From Spirochaetales bacterium UBA1265 (GTDB lineage: Bacteria > Spirochaetota > Spirochaetia > Sphaerochaetales > Sphaerochaetaceae): DNA of 19,771 bases. Positions 1-6,620 of this stretch are shown piece after piece. Within the stretch, counting starts at the first letter, position 1; the number at the start of each line of letters is the position of its first letter. The stretch is taken from the NCBI GenBank assembly GCA_002308475.1, contig DBVL01000125.1, positions 1-19,771 of the forward strand, read 5' to 3'. The notes under the pieces are model-generated. The model was not told the DNA's origin, ran no database searches, and saw only the letters and a program-made list of their open reading frames with translations. A program made the translations under genes and the position numbers.

Positions 1-10
1 AGGGGTTTTT

Positions 11-865
11 ATGGTTGGAGGCCTTAAGCTTAGAGATGGCAGTTTCCTTCCTCGCCTTGGAATGGGAACTTGGTTCATAGGAGACAATCCGAAAACCAGG
101 GAGGCTGAGATAAATGCTCTCAGGACAGGTATGGATAAGGGTTTGACTCTGATAGATACTGCCGAGATGTACGGAGATGGAAACTCTGAAACCCTTGTGG
201 GTGAGGCTATAAAACAGAGGGAAAGGAATTCTCTATTTCTGGTCTCAAAGGTTCTTCCGTCAAATGCGGGTGGAGAGAGGTTGGAAAAGAGCCTGGATGC
301 AAGCCTTAAGAGACTTGGTACAGATTATCTGGACATGTATCTTTACCACTGGAGAGGCTCTTACGACCTGGCTGAGACTGTATACAGGCTTGAGCAGATG
401 GTGAGAAAAGGCAAGATTCTCAGATGGGGAGTCTCAAACTTTGATACAGCGGACATGGAAGAACTTCTTTCAGTTCCCGGAGGAGAGAAATGCTGTGTGA
501 ACCAGGTTCTCTACCATCTTGGTTCAAGAGGTATTGAGTATGAACTTCTTCCTTTCCTTAAGAACTACGGCATACCGGTTATGGCTTACTGTCCTCTGGC
601 ACAGGCCGGGAGCCTCAAAAGCCGTCTTCTTTCGAGTCCTGTGCTGAAAACTGTGGCCGACAAGTATTCTATAAGTGTCATTCAGCTGCTTCTTGTATTT
701 GTTCTTCATGCGGAAAATGTCTGTGCCATACCCAGAAGCGGAAATGCTGAGCATGTGAAGCAGAATGTGGAGGCAGCATCCATTGAGCTTGAGGAAGAGG
801 ATTACAGGCTTATTTCTGAAGCTTTTCCAGCTCCAGACCACAAGACTTATCTGGATGTGGTCTGA
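11..865 (+). CDS. Aldo/keto reductase (AKR superfamily)
   Basis: Predicted cytosolic NAD(P)H-dependent reductase of carbonyl compounds, 284 residues, close to the usual single-domain AKR length. The AKR catalytic tetrad is visible: Asp49 and Tyr54 in LIDTAEMYG, Lys80 in LVSKV and His113 in YLYHW. The barrel motif WGVSNFD near residues 139-145 and the late IPRSGN cofactor-phosphate motif are also present. The ATG at 11 follows AGGGG at 1-5 with a 5-nt gap, which fixes the start even though it lies at the window edge. A YhfC-type protease gene follows after about 26 nt, so the two are probably co-transcribed, possibly from a promoter outside the window. The substrate cannot be read from sequence. 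Family assignment is secure; the physiological role is unknown. Confidence 0.93.
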   Translation: MVGGLKLRDGSFLPRLGMGTWFIGDNPKTREAEINALRTGMDKGLTLIDTAEMYGDGNSETLVGEAIKQRERNSLFLVSKVLPSNAGGERLEKSLDASLKRLGTDYLDMYLYHWRGSYDLAETVYRLEQMVRKGKILRWGVSNFDTADMEELLSVPGGEKCCVNQVLYHLGSRGIEYELLPFLKNYGIPVMAYCPLAQAGSLKSRLLSSPVLKTVADKYSISVIQLLLVFVLHAENVCAIPRSGNAEHVKQNVEAASIELEEEDYRLISEAFPAPDHKTYLDVV

Positions 866-891
866 TTCTTTCTGTTTTAAAAGGAGTGTTT

Positions 892-1662
892 ATGGTTCCA
901 GTTCTTTCAATTGTCTTTATGGTTATTTCCTGTGTTTGCATATTCGGACTTGCAGTAGCTCTCCCTGTTTTTCTTAAGAGGAAAGGTGCGGATCTTCTGC
1001 CGTTCTTTGTCGGTGCTGCGGTCATGATTCTCTTTGCCTTTGTGCTTGAGGGAGCTGTTCACCGCCTTGTCCTGTCTCACACTTCCATAGGTTCCAATAT
1101 CCTTTTGTTCTCTATCTACGGTGGTTTGATGGCTGGTCTTTTTGAGGAAACCGGAAGATTCATTGCTTTTAAAACTCTTTTGCGTAACAGACTGGATAAG
1201 AGGGTAAATGCTCTCATGTACGGCGCAGGACACGGGTGTCTTGAAGCTATCTGGATTCTTGGCTTTGCCATGATAAACAATCTGGTCTGGACTTTTATAA
1301 TCAACAGCGGAAATACCGCAATGCTTTTTTCTTCCGTACAGGAAGGAATGGAGGCGCAGGTTATCTCAACAATTGCGGCCTTGACAGGAAGCCCTTCTAT
1401 TCTTTTCCTTACAGGGCTTATTGAGAGAATCTTTGCACTCACCATCCAGATTTCACTGTCTGTGTTTGTATGGTATGCGGTAAAAGAAAGGAAAACAGAA
1501 TTCTACCTCTATGCAATAGGGCTTCATGCAGTGGTTGATTTCATCTCTGCCTTTGCTTCCTCTTCCGGTGTTTCTGTTGTTCTGATTGAGGCTTTGATTG
1601 GAGCATTTGCTGTATTAGTGGCTGTCTTGGCCAAAAAAATTTACAAGAAGGCAATTGAATAA
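892..1662 (+). CDS. YhfC-family intramembrane metalloprotease-like protein
   Basis: Polytopic membrane protein of 256 residues resembling the YhfC family, relatives of CPBP/CAAX-type intramembrane proteases. About seven or eight hydrophobic segments can be seen. The signature acidic pair lies at Glu85-Glu86 in GLFEETGR, followed by GAGHGCLEA with His114 and Glu118, and a later GLHAVVDF with His and Asp; these are the expected membrane-embedded active-site residues. A GTG at 886 would give a slightly longer frame but lies inside the Shine-Dalgarno sequence AAGGAG (881-886). The ATG at 892, 5 nt after it, is therefore chosen. It sits directly behind the aldo/keto reductase in the same orientation. 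The substrate protein is unknown; an inactive scaffold role cannot be excluded from sequence. Confidence 0.85.
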   Translation: MVPVLSIVFMVISCVCIFGLAVALPVFLKRKGADLLPFFVGAAVMILFAFVLEGAVHRLVLSHTSIGSNILLFSIYGGLMAGLFEETGRFIAFKTLLRNRLDKRVNALMYGAGHGCLEAIWILGFAMINNLVWTFIINSGNTAMLFSSVQEGMEAQVISTIAALTGSPSILFLTGLIERIFALTIQISLSVFVWYAVKERKTEFYLYAIGLHAVVDFISAFASSSGVSVVLIEALIGAFAVLVAVLAKKIYKKAIE

Positions 1663-1669
1663 TACTCAA

Positions 1670-1687
1670 CATGTGATAATATACATG
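1670..1687 (+). promoter_or_regulatory. Palindrome overlapping the extended -10 promoter of the translesion cassette
   Basis: CATGT-N8-ACATG is an inverted repeat with five-base arms. Inside it lies an extended -10 element, TG-T-GATAAT (1672-1680); no convincing -35 is present. The expected transcription start falls at the ATG at 1689 or just before it, so a bound protein would occlude the promoter. The arrangement suggests an operator. It does not match the palindrome upstream of lexA, so the regulator is not identified. Confidence 0.5.
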
Positions 1688-1688
1688 C

Positions 1689-2000
1689 ATGAAGAACTCT
1701 TTGTCTGCTACAGAAAAGAATATGCATGTGGTGCGTACATATGTGAAGGTATCTACTGTTTTTGACACCACGGGTTTCATGCTGCCTTCTTCCATAACAT
1801 GGAGAGACGGAAGAGTTTTCAAGATAGACAGCGTGCGGGATTTCCGTCCTGCCTGTACAATTAAAAGAGGGATGAACGGGGATTGCTACACAATAGTCAT
1901 AAACGGAGAAGAGCGGCTTCTGTTTATTGAACGCATAGGGGAGTTCTTTCCCAGCCGGTTCGGACGGTGGTTTGTGGAGAGCATCTCAGCGGAGGATTGA
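1689..2000 (+). CDS. Small conserved protein of unknown function upstream of a Y-family polymerase
   Basis: A 103-residue soluble protein. It resembles, from memory, small uncharacterised proteins encoded next to UmuC-like polymerases in Firmicutes, with a core around SITWRDGRVFKID, a middle YTIVINGEERLLFIE stretch and a C-terminal GRWFVE. No catalytic motif is recognised. Two starts are possible. ATG 1689 lacks a Shine-Dalgarno sequence but lies 8 nt after the -10 element, as a leaderless start would. ATG 1722 is preceded only by a weak A-rich stretch. The first is preferred. The polymerase start follows within 3 nt of this stop, and its ribosome binding site GGAGGA lies inside this gene's last codons, so the two are translationally linked. 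A role in controlling or assisting translesion synthesis is inferred from context only. Confidence 0.72.
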   Translation: MKNSLSATEKNMHVVRTYVKVSTVFDTTGFMLPSSITWRDGRVFKIDSVRDFRPACTIKRGMNGDCYTIVINGEERLLFIERIGEFFPSRFGRWFVESISAED

Positions 2001-2002
2001 AG

Positions 2003-3565
2003 GTGCAGAGGGAAGGTGAAAAAACTTATATAGCCATAGACCTTAAATCTTTCTACGCTTCTGTTGAGTGTGTATCAAGAAAGCTGGATCCTCTGACTGT
2101 GAATCTGGTTGTTGCAGATGCCTCAAGGACGGATAAGACCATCTGTCTGGCCGTATCTCCTGCCCTCAAACAAGAGGGAGTTTCTGGTCGTCCAAGACTC
2201 TTTGAAGTGGTTCAGAAGGTCAAGGAGATAAACAGGGAGCGCTATAACAGGGCCAGAAAAATGGGACTTCTGCGTGATGGGAAGTTTGTCTCCTCTTCCT
2301 ATGATTCCCGTCTTCTTGCCTCAGATCCATCCCTTGAGCTTTCTTATCTGGTTGCCCCGCCGAGGATGAAGCTTTATGAAAAGATAAGCACCAGGGTTTT
2401 CTCCATCTACAAGAAGTACGTGAGTCCGGATGACATACATGTTTACTCCATAGATGAGTGCTTCATAGATGTTTCAGCCTACCTTAAAACCTATGACTTA
2501 AACGCTCATGAGCTGGCTTTGGTCATGATAAAAGACGTTCTGTATGAAACTGGAATAACAGCTACGGCGGGGATAGGAACAAACATGTATCTGGCTAAGG
2601 TTGCCATGGATATAGTTGCAAAGCACGTAGAGCCTGATAAGGACGGGGTGAGAATAGCCACCTTGGATGAGCTGTCCTACCGAGAGAAACTGTGGTGTCA
2701 CAAACCACTTACTGATTTCTGGAGGTGTGGTGGGGGAATAGCCGCCAGGATGGAGGCCTTAGGGTGCTACACCATGGGAGACATAGCCCGGCTGAGTGTA
2801 ATCAATGAGGATCTGATCTATAAGAGCCTGGGGATAAATGCAGAACTTCTGATTGACCATTCCTGGGGTTGGGAACCGGTAGATATAAAAACCATCAAAT
2901 CCTACAGACCTCAGGTTACAAGTCTGAGCTCAGGACAAGTTCTTCCAGAGCCGTATACTTGGGAGAAGGCGCGTCTGATTGTCAGGGAGATGACGGAGCT
3001 TTTGACCTTGGACCTTGTAAGAAAAGGTCTTGTGACAAAACAGGTGGTTCTTTCACTGAACTATGACAGGGAGAGCCTTAAGATTAACGGAGATGGGACC
3101 TTTTTGGTTGCTTCTACCGGCAAACCCTATCAGGGAGTGGTTTCAACTGACTACTATGGGCGCCCGAGTCCGCGCCATGCACACGGCACAGGAAATATAG
3201 ACAGATGGACCAGCTCCACACGTCGGATAGCTGAGGTCATGATGAGGCTCTATGATGAGATTACTGACAAAGATCTCTACATAAGGCGTGTGAATATAGT
3301 GGCTGCAAACCTAATTCCTCAGACAGAGATTCCTTCTGACATGCCTCTTCAGATGGATCTTTTTACCGACTACCAGGCTCTTGAGGTCAGGAAAGAAGAG
3401 GAGAGGAAGGAAGATATGAAGGAGCAAAGGTTGCAACAGGCGGCCCTTGCGCTTCAGCAGAAGTTCGGGAAAAACACCATTCTGAAAGGGATGAATCTGG
3501 ATGAGGGTGGTACAACCATTGAAAGAAATGCCCAGATAGGTGGACATAGGGCAGGAGAAGACTGA
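2003..3565 (+). CDS. Y-family (UmuC-like) translesion DNA polymerase
   Basis: Lesion-bypass polymerase of 520 residues, longer than E. coli UmuC (about 420). Catalytic carboxylates are Asp13 (AIDLKSFYA, steric-gate Tyr18) and Asp151-Glu152 in SIDECFIDV. Palm, thumb and little-finger regions follow. The C-terminus carries QMDLF at residues 450-454, a textbook beta-clamp binding motif, then a charged and glutamine-rich linker and a conserved tail around TIERNAQIGG, typical of the Firmicutes UmuC/UvrX/YqjW group. A GTG at 1967 would give a longer frame, but GGAGGA at 1991-1996 points to the GTG at 2003 (6-nt spacing), and the protein then begins where family members do. The stop overlaps the start of the YolD-like gene by one base. 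A dedicated DinB is less likely given the length and YolD neighbour. Confidence 0.93.
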   Translation: MQREGEKTYIAIDLKSFYASVECVSRKLDPLTVNLVVADASRTDKTICLAVSPALKQEGVSGRPRLFEVVQKVKEINRERYNRARKMGLLRDGKFVSSSYDSRLLASDPSLELSYLVAPPRMKLYEKISTRVFSIYKKYVSPDDIHVYSIDECFIDVSAYLKTYDLNAHELALVMIKDVLYETGITATAGIGTNMYLAKVAMDIVAKHVEPDKDGVRIATLDELSYREKLWCHKPLTDFWRCGGGIAARMEALGCYTMGDIARLSVINEDLIYKSLGINAELLIDHSWGWEPVDIKTIKSYRPQVTSLSSGQVLPEPYTWEKARLIVREMTELLTLDLVRKGLVTKQVVLSLNYDRESLKINGDGTFLVASTGKPYQGVVSTDYYGRPSPRHAHGTGNIDRWTSSTRRIAEVMMRLYDEITDKDLYIRRVNIVAANLIPQTEIPSDMPLQMDLFTDYQALEVRKEEERKEDMKEQRLQQAALALQQKFGKNTILKGMNLDEGGTTIERNAQIGGHRAGED

Positions 3566-4026
3566 TGACAGTAGGAATAAAGAGTAAGGAAGGAGATCCG
3601 AAAGTGGTATACGCAGACATATTTGACTTGCCACGCCATGTTTCTGAAAAGCATCCTCATATGTCTCTGTATGACCGCTCTGCCCAGTTTGCTCCTTTTG
3701 CTGCCCTGACAGGGTATGAGGATATGGTGGAGGAAGAGGCCCGTCTTACAACAGAGGAGAAGAGTCTTACGGATAGTGAGAAAGATATTCTCAGTGCTGT
3801 GCTCACTGGTTTGGCCCAGGATGTATCTGAAAGGAATCATCCTCAGCTACAGGTTACATTCTTTGTCCCGGATGCCCTTAAAAGCGGGGGTGAGTATGTT
3901 GAGTATATGGGTGTGCTCAAAAGCGTAGACAGCTACTTAAGGCGCCTTGTCTTTTATGCTGAGAATGGTATTTCAGATGGAAAAAGCATAGAGATTGAGA
4001 GGATAATCAAAATCAGGAAACTATAG
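3565..4026 (+). CDS. YolD-like protein
   Basis: A 153-residue protein of the YolD-like family, which in Bacilli is encoded beside UvrX/UmuC-type polymerases. The family signature is clear near residues 15-50: YADIFDLP, HVSEKHPHMSLYDRSAQF and APFAALTGYEDM. The C-terminal half is predicted alpha/beta with no catalytic residues. The ATG overlaps the polymerase stop (TGATG) and is preceded by AGGAG at 3553-3557, so the polymerase and YolD are probably made in step. The last 6 nt overlap the convergent acetyltransferase gene. By genomic association it is thought to be a polymerase partner, in the manner of UmuD, but it has no LexA-type protease domain. The exact function is not established. Confidence 0.88.
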   Translation: MTVGIKSKEGDPKVVYADIFDLPRHVSEKHPHMSLYDRSAQFAPFAALTGYEDMVEEEARLTTEEKSLTDSEKDILSAVLTGLAQDVSERNHPQLQVTFFVPDALKSGGEYVEYMGVLKSVDSYLRRLVFYAENGISDGKSIEIERIIKIRKL

Positions 4027-4659
4027 ACTTCTGATTATCTGTGTAAGGTTTTCAGCGAATTTCCCTATGTGATAGCCGTCAATGAAGCGGTGGTTTACCT
4101 CTATGGACAAGCCAAGAATCTTTCTTCCGTTCTCATTCACATACTTTCCCCATGAGATATGGGGAATGGTTTTGTCTTTGAGTGCTTCTCCTGTGCTTTC
4201 TCTCTCATTTTTCAGAGCCGTCATCTCTATCCATGGAAGGCTTGATATATAAATCAGATTGTCCTCTTCCCTTGAGAGGTCAATAAAGAAGTTCTGATCC
4301 TGACTTTTCCTTTTGGCAGAATCACAGAAACGCCGGATATCATTGTCCCGTTCCATGGTTACAATATAGAAGTTTTCCTGACCCTTTTTCAGATCTGTGA
4401 AGCTTGGGATTCTTTCTTCAAGCAGGACCGGAGATCCGTTTACCATGGAGACTCTGAAGGCTTCAACTGAGTTTATGGCTTCTGTTACTGCCCATATCAT
4501 GGCGCAGTAAAAAGATTTGCTGTTCTCATGTGCCCAGTTGTACAGTTCCGTCACATCCTGTCTGAATGTGACCATATAGAAGGGATCTTCCGTTTTGGAA
4601 AAGAAGTCAAATATCTCCTTTCTGCTCCAGGTGTTCAAGTCCAGTTTCTTGTAGTTCAT
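4021..4659 (-). CDS. Chloramphenicol acetyltransferase-like protein
   Basis: A 212-residue protein of the type A chloramphenicol acetyltransferase (CAT) fold, at the normal family length. The acyl-transfer motif HxxxDG is present as NHRFIDGYH with His190 and Asp194, and GKYV near residue 171 matches the conserved strand before it. Two points are unusual. The residue pair normally HH-A is N-H-R. The family PWxS motif, whose Ser stabilises the tetrahedral intermediate in CAT-III (Ser148), reads LPWIEM with Glu145. The protein may therefore acetylate something other than chloramphenicol or be weak. It is transcribed alone, convergent with the YolD-like gene and divergent from the PF06541 membrane protein. 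No Shine-Dalgarno precedes the ATG. No mobile-element features flank it, so it looks resident rather than recently acquired. Confidence 0.85.
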   Translation of the reverse strand: MNYKKLDLNTWSRKEIFDFFSKTEDPFYMVTFRQDVTELYNWAHENSKSFYCAMIWAVTEAINSVEAFRVSMVNGSPVLLEERIPSFTDLKKGQENFYIVTMERDNDIRRFCDSAKRKSQDQNFFIDLSREEDNLIYISSLPWIEMTALKNERESTGEALKDKTIPHISWGKYVNENGRKILGLSIEVNHRFIDGYHIGKFAENLTQIIRSL

Positions 4660-4665
4660 CCGTTA

Positions 4666-4674
4666 ATCATACCA
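4666..4674 (-). promoter_or_regulatory. Extended -10 promoter of the CAT-like gene
   Basis: On the minus strand TG-G-TATGAT lies with its last base 6 nt upstream of the ATG at 4659. No well-spaced -35 is seen (TTGGCA at 4697-4692 would need a 20-nt spacer). The expected transcription start falls at the start codon, predicting a leaderless mRNA, in line with the missing Shine-Dalgarno. Confidence 0.5.
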
Positions 4675-4690
4675 CACTTTGGTCTCTTTA

Positions 4691-4719
4691 TTGCCAATAA
4701 TCACAACAGGGAGTAGACT
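4691..4719 (+). promoter_or_regulatory. Sigma-70-type promoter of the PF06541-AEC-glgX-Nudix unit
   Basis: TTGCCA (4691-4696), a 17-nt spacer and TAGACT (4714-4719), then 7 nt to the ATG at 4727. The predicted transcription start coincides with the start codon. An AGGGAG at 4708-4713 is 13 nt from the ATG and lies within the promoter, so it is unlikely to serve as a ribosome binding site. Prediction by eye. Confidence 0.45.
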
Positions 4720-4726
4720 GACAGAT

Positions 4727-5635
4727 ATGAGTTCTCTGCAGTATCTTCTGAATCTTGTTTATCTGTTTTTCATTTATTCAATAATTGGCTGGTTCATTGA
4801 GGTAACGCTCAAGTATTTCCAGTTTCATAGATTCATAAACCGCGGATTTCTAACCGGTCCCTGGCTTCCCATCTACGGAAGCGGCTGTGCTCTCATTACT
4901 GTGGCAATAGATGCCCTGACACTTCTCAGTGTGGTAAACAGTTCCTACGGTTCGGTTTTTGCTGTGTCTTTTGCACTGTGCGGGACTCTTGAGTACATGG
5001 TTTCCTATGTCATGGAAAAGCGCTTTCATGCCAGGTGGTGGGACTACAGCACCAAACCCATGAACCTCCATGGAAGAATCTGGATAGGAAACCTTATTCT
5101 GTTCGGTCTGGGTGGAGTTCTGGTTGTGAAGCTTGCTGACCCGGTCTTTCTGAATCTTCTGGAAAGAATTCCGCAGAACATTAAGGTCATGGCTGCTCTT
5201 GGTCTTCTTTCCGTGTTCACAGCAGATGTAATCATTTCACATTTTGTTCTCAAGATGGTCAAAACGGAGGTTGAGGGTTCAGAGGCGGACAACACTGAGG
5301 AAATCAGCAAAGAGGTACGTGCCACTTTAAGCGATAGGAACCTCTTTGCAAGACGTTTTGCTCTTGCTTATCCGGAAGTCATATACCGAACGGACAAGGT
5401 TAAAGCCCGCCTTGCGTCAATCATGGAACAGACTGAGGCCTTGAGAAAAGAGGCTGAGCTTTTCATTGCTGATAAGAAGGAGAGTTCCACACATATAAGA
5501 AACACGGTTATCTCTGATCAGAACACTCTGATTGAAATGCTGTATGATGGGAGCAGTTCAGATGAAAAACAGAAGAGCCTAAAAGAAAAGATAGATGTAA
5601 ACATGGAACGCCTGAAGAATAGGGGCGCTCTGTAA
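4727..5635 (+). CDS. Putative ABC-transporter type IV membrane protein (PF06541-like)
   Basis: A 302-residue integral membrane protein. The first 190 residues hold about five hydrophobic segments with the family hallmarks IGWFIEV, NRGFLTGPWLPIYG (around residues 38-51), a WWDYS motif and NLHGRI. The C-terminal 110 residues are charged and helical, probably cytosolic and partly coiled-coil. Proteins of this family are annotated as putative ABC transporter permeases, but no ATPase lies nearby, so transport is not demonstrated. The frame opens further upstream only with a TTG at 4679 and no ribosome binding site; ATG 4727 at the start of the conserved region is chosen. It heads a run of four same-strand genes. 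The function is unknown. Confidence 0.8.
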   Translation: MSSLQYLLNLVYLFFIYSIIGWFIEVTLKYFQFHRFINRGFLTGPWLPIYGSGCALITVAIDALTLLSVVNSSYGSVFAVSFALCGTLEYMVSYVMEKRFHARWWDYSTKPMNLHGRIWIGNLILFGLGGVLVVKLADPVFLNLLERIPQNIKVMAALGLLSVFTADVIISHFVLKMVKTEVEGSEADNTEEISKEVRATLSDRNLFARRFALAYPEVIYRTDKVKARLASIMEQTEALRKEAELFIADKKESSTHIRNTVISDQNTLIEMLYDGSSSDEKQKSLKEKIDVNMERLKNRGAL

Positions 5636-5647
5636 GGCAGGTAAGAA

Positions 5648-6571
5648 ATGGCATTTTCAGTAGTTTTCAAAAGCATATTCACCATGATCTCCTTCATGGG
5701 TATGGGACTTGCTCTTGTAAAGGCCAGGGTTGCAGATTCCAGTCACGCCAAATCACTTTCCGCATATCTGATTTACTGTGGAACCCCTGCCATGTTCATA
5801 GCTTCCTTTCAGGAGATGGAATACAACAGTGCAAACAACATCTGGCTACTGAAGGCTTTTCTTATCAACATGGGAACCCAGATCTTGATTTTCTCCATAC
5901 TTGCACTTCTGTTGGGGAAAAAGATGAAGGAAGGAAAGTACAGGATCCTTTCCATAGGGGCCTTCATGGGAAATGTAGGCTTTCTTGGCCAGCCGGTAGT
6001 CCTCTCTCTCTTCCCTAACTCTCCTCTGGCTTCATGCTACTGCATGATGTTTGCCTTGAGCATGAATATTCTTGTCTTTACTCTGGGAGAGTTCCTTATT
6101 TCAGGAGACAGAAAGTATGTCTCTTTAAAGAGGCTCATCCTCAATCCTACTGTTCTTGCCGCCTTGGTAGCCATACCTATGTATGCACTGAGGATCAAGC
6201 TTCCGGATGTTGTTTTCAATATCATGTATACCGCCCGCAGCATGAATGCTCCGGTGTGTATGCTGATTTTAGGTTTCCGTCTTGCCTCCATGAATGCAAA
6301 AGAGGTCTTCGGAGAGCCTTTTGCCTACCTCACCAGCTTCTTGAAGCTGATTGCTTCCCCACTGATTACATTAGCTGTGGTTAATCTAATTCCCGGCCTT
6401 GATAATCTGTTCAAGGTAACAATGGTGATAGCGGCAGGAACACCTTGCGCTTCTGTTATACTTGCCATAGCAGAAGTTCATGACTGTGAGAGCAAAAGAG
6501 CTGCCTACAGCGTTCTTGTCTCTTCCATCCTATGTGTCATAACTCTTCCGCTACTGGCACTTTTTTCTTGA
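5648..6571 (+). CDS. AEC-family (auxin efflux carrier-like) transporter
   Basis: A 307-residue membrane protein with about ten predicted transmembrane segments in two repeats, the normal size and layout for bacterial AEC permeases (PF03547), which export or exchange organic acids such as malate. Family features include LIYCGTPAMFIASF near residue 40, MGNVGFLGQPVV near residue 100 and the second-half counterparts LILGFRLASM and AAGTPCASVILAI. The ATG at 5648 follows the previous stop by 12 nt, with a weak AGGT sequence in front, so it depends on the upstream gene for transcription. The substrate is not predictable from sequence. Confidence 0.9.
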   Translation: MAFSVVFKSIFTMISFMGMGLALVKARVADSSHAKSLSAYLIYCGTPAMFIASFQEMEYNSANNIWLLKAFLINMGTQILIFSILALLLGKKMKEGKYRILSIGAFMGNVGFLGQPVVLSLFPNSPLASCYCMMFALSMNILVFTLGEFLISGDRKYVSLKRLILNPTVLAALVAIPMYALRIKLPDVVFNIMYTARSMNAPVCMLILGFRLASMNAKEVFGEPFAYLTSFLKLIASPLITLAVVNLIPGLDNLFKVTMVIAAGTPCASVILAIAEVHDCESKRAAYSVLVSSILCVITLPLLALFS

Positions 6572-6620
6572 CTACCTGTTTTCCTGTGGGTTTTAATAAG
6601 TGCAAACAAAAGGGGTAAAT

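Noticed and set aside
886..891. GTG at 886 as the start of the YhfC-like gene
   Set aside because: It lies within the AAGGAG ribosome binding site; ATG 892 is correctly spaced.
1967..2002. GTG at 1967 as the start of the Y-family polymerase
   Set aside because: The extra 12 residues fall before the conserved start of the family, overlap the upstream gene by 34 nt and have no ribosome binding site; GGAGGA fits GTG 2003.
6555..6571. TGGCAC followed by TTGAC, resembling a sigma-54 -24/-12 promoter before glgX
   Set aside because: The distance between the GG and the downstream TTG is about two bases too long, the -12 GC is missing, and it lies inside the AEC coding region.
6572..6600. Possible hairpin with T run after the AEC gene
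   Set aside because: Pairing between the CCTG and GTGGG stretches is poor and only a few base pairs can form; not a credible terminator.
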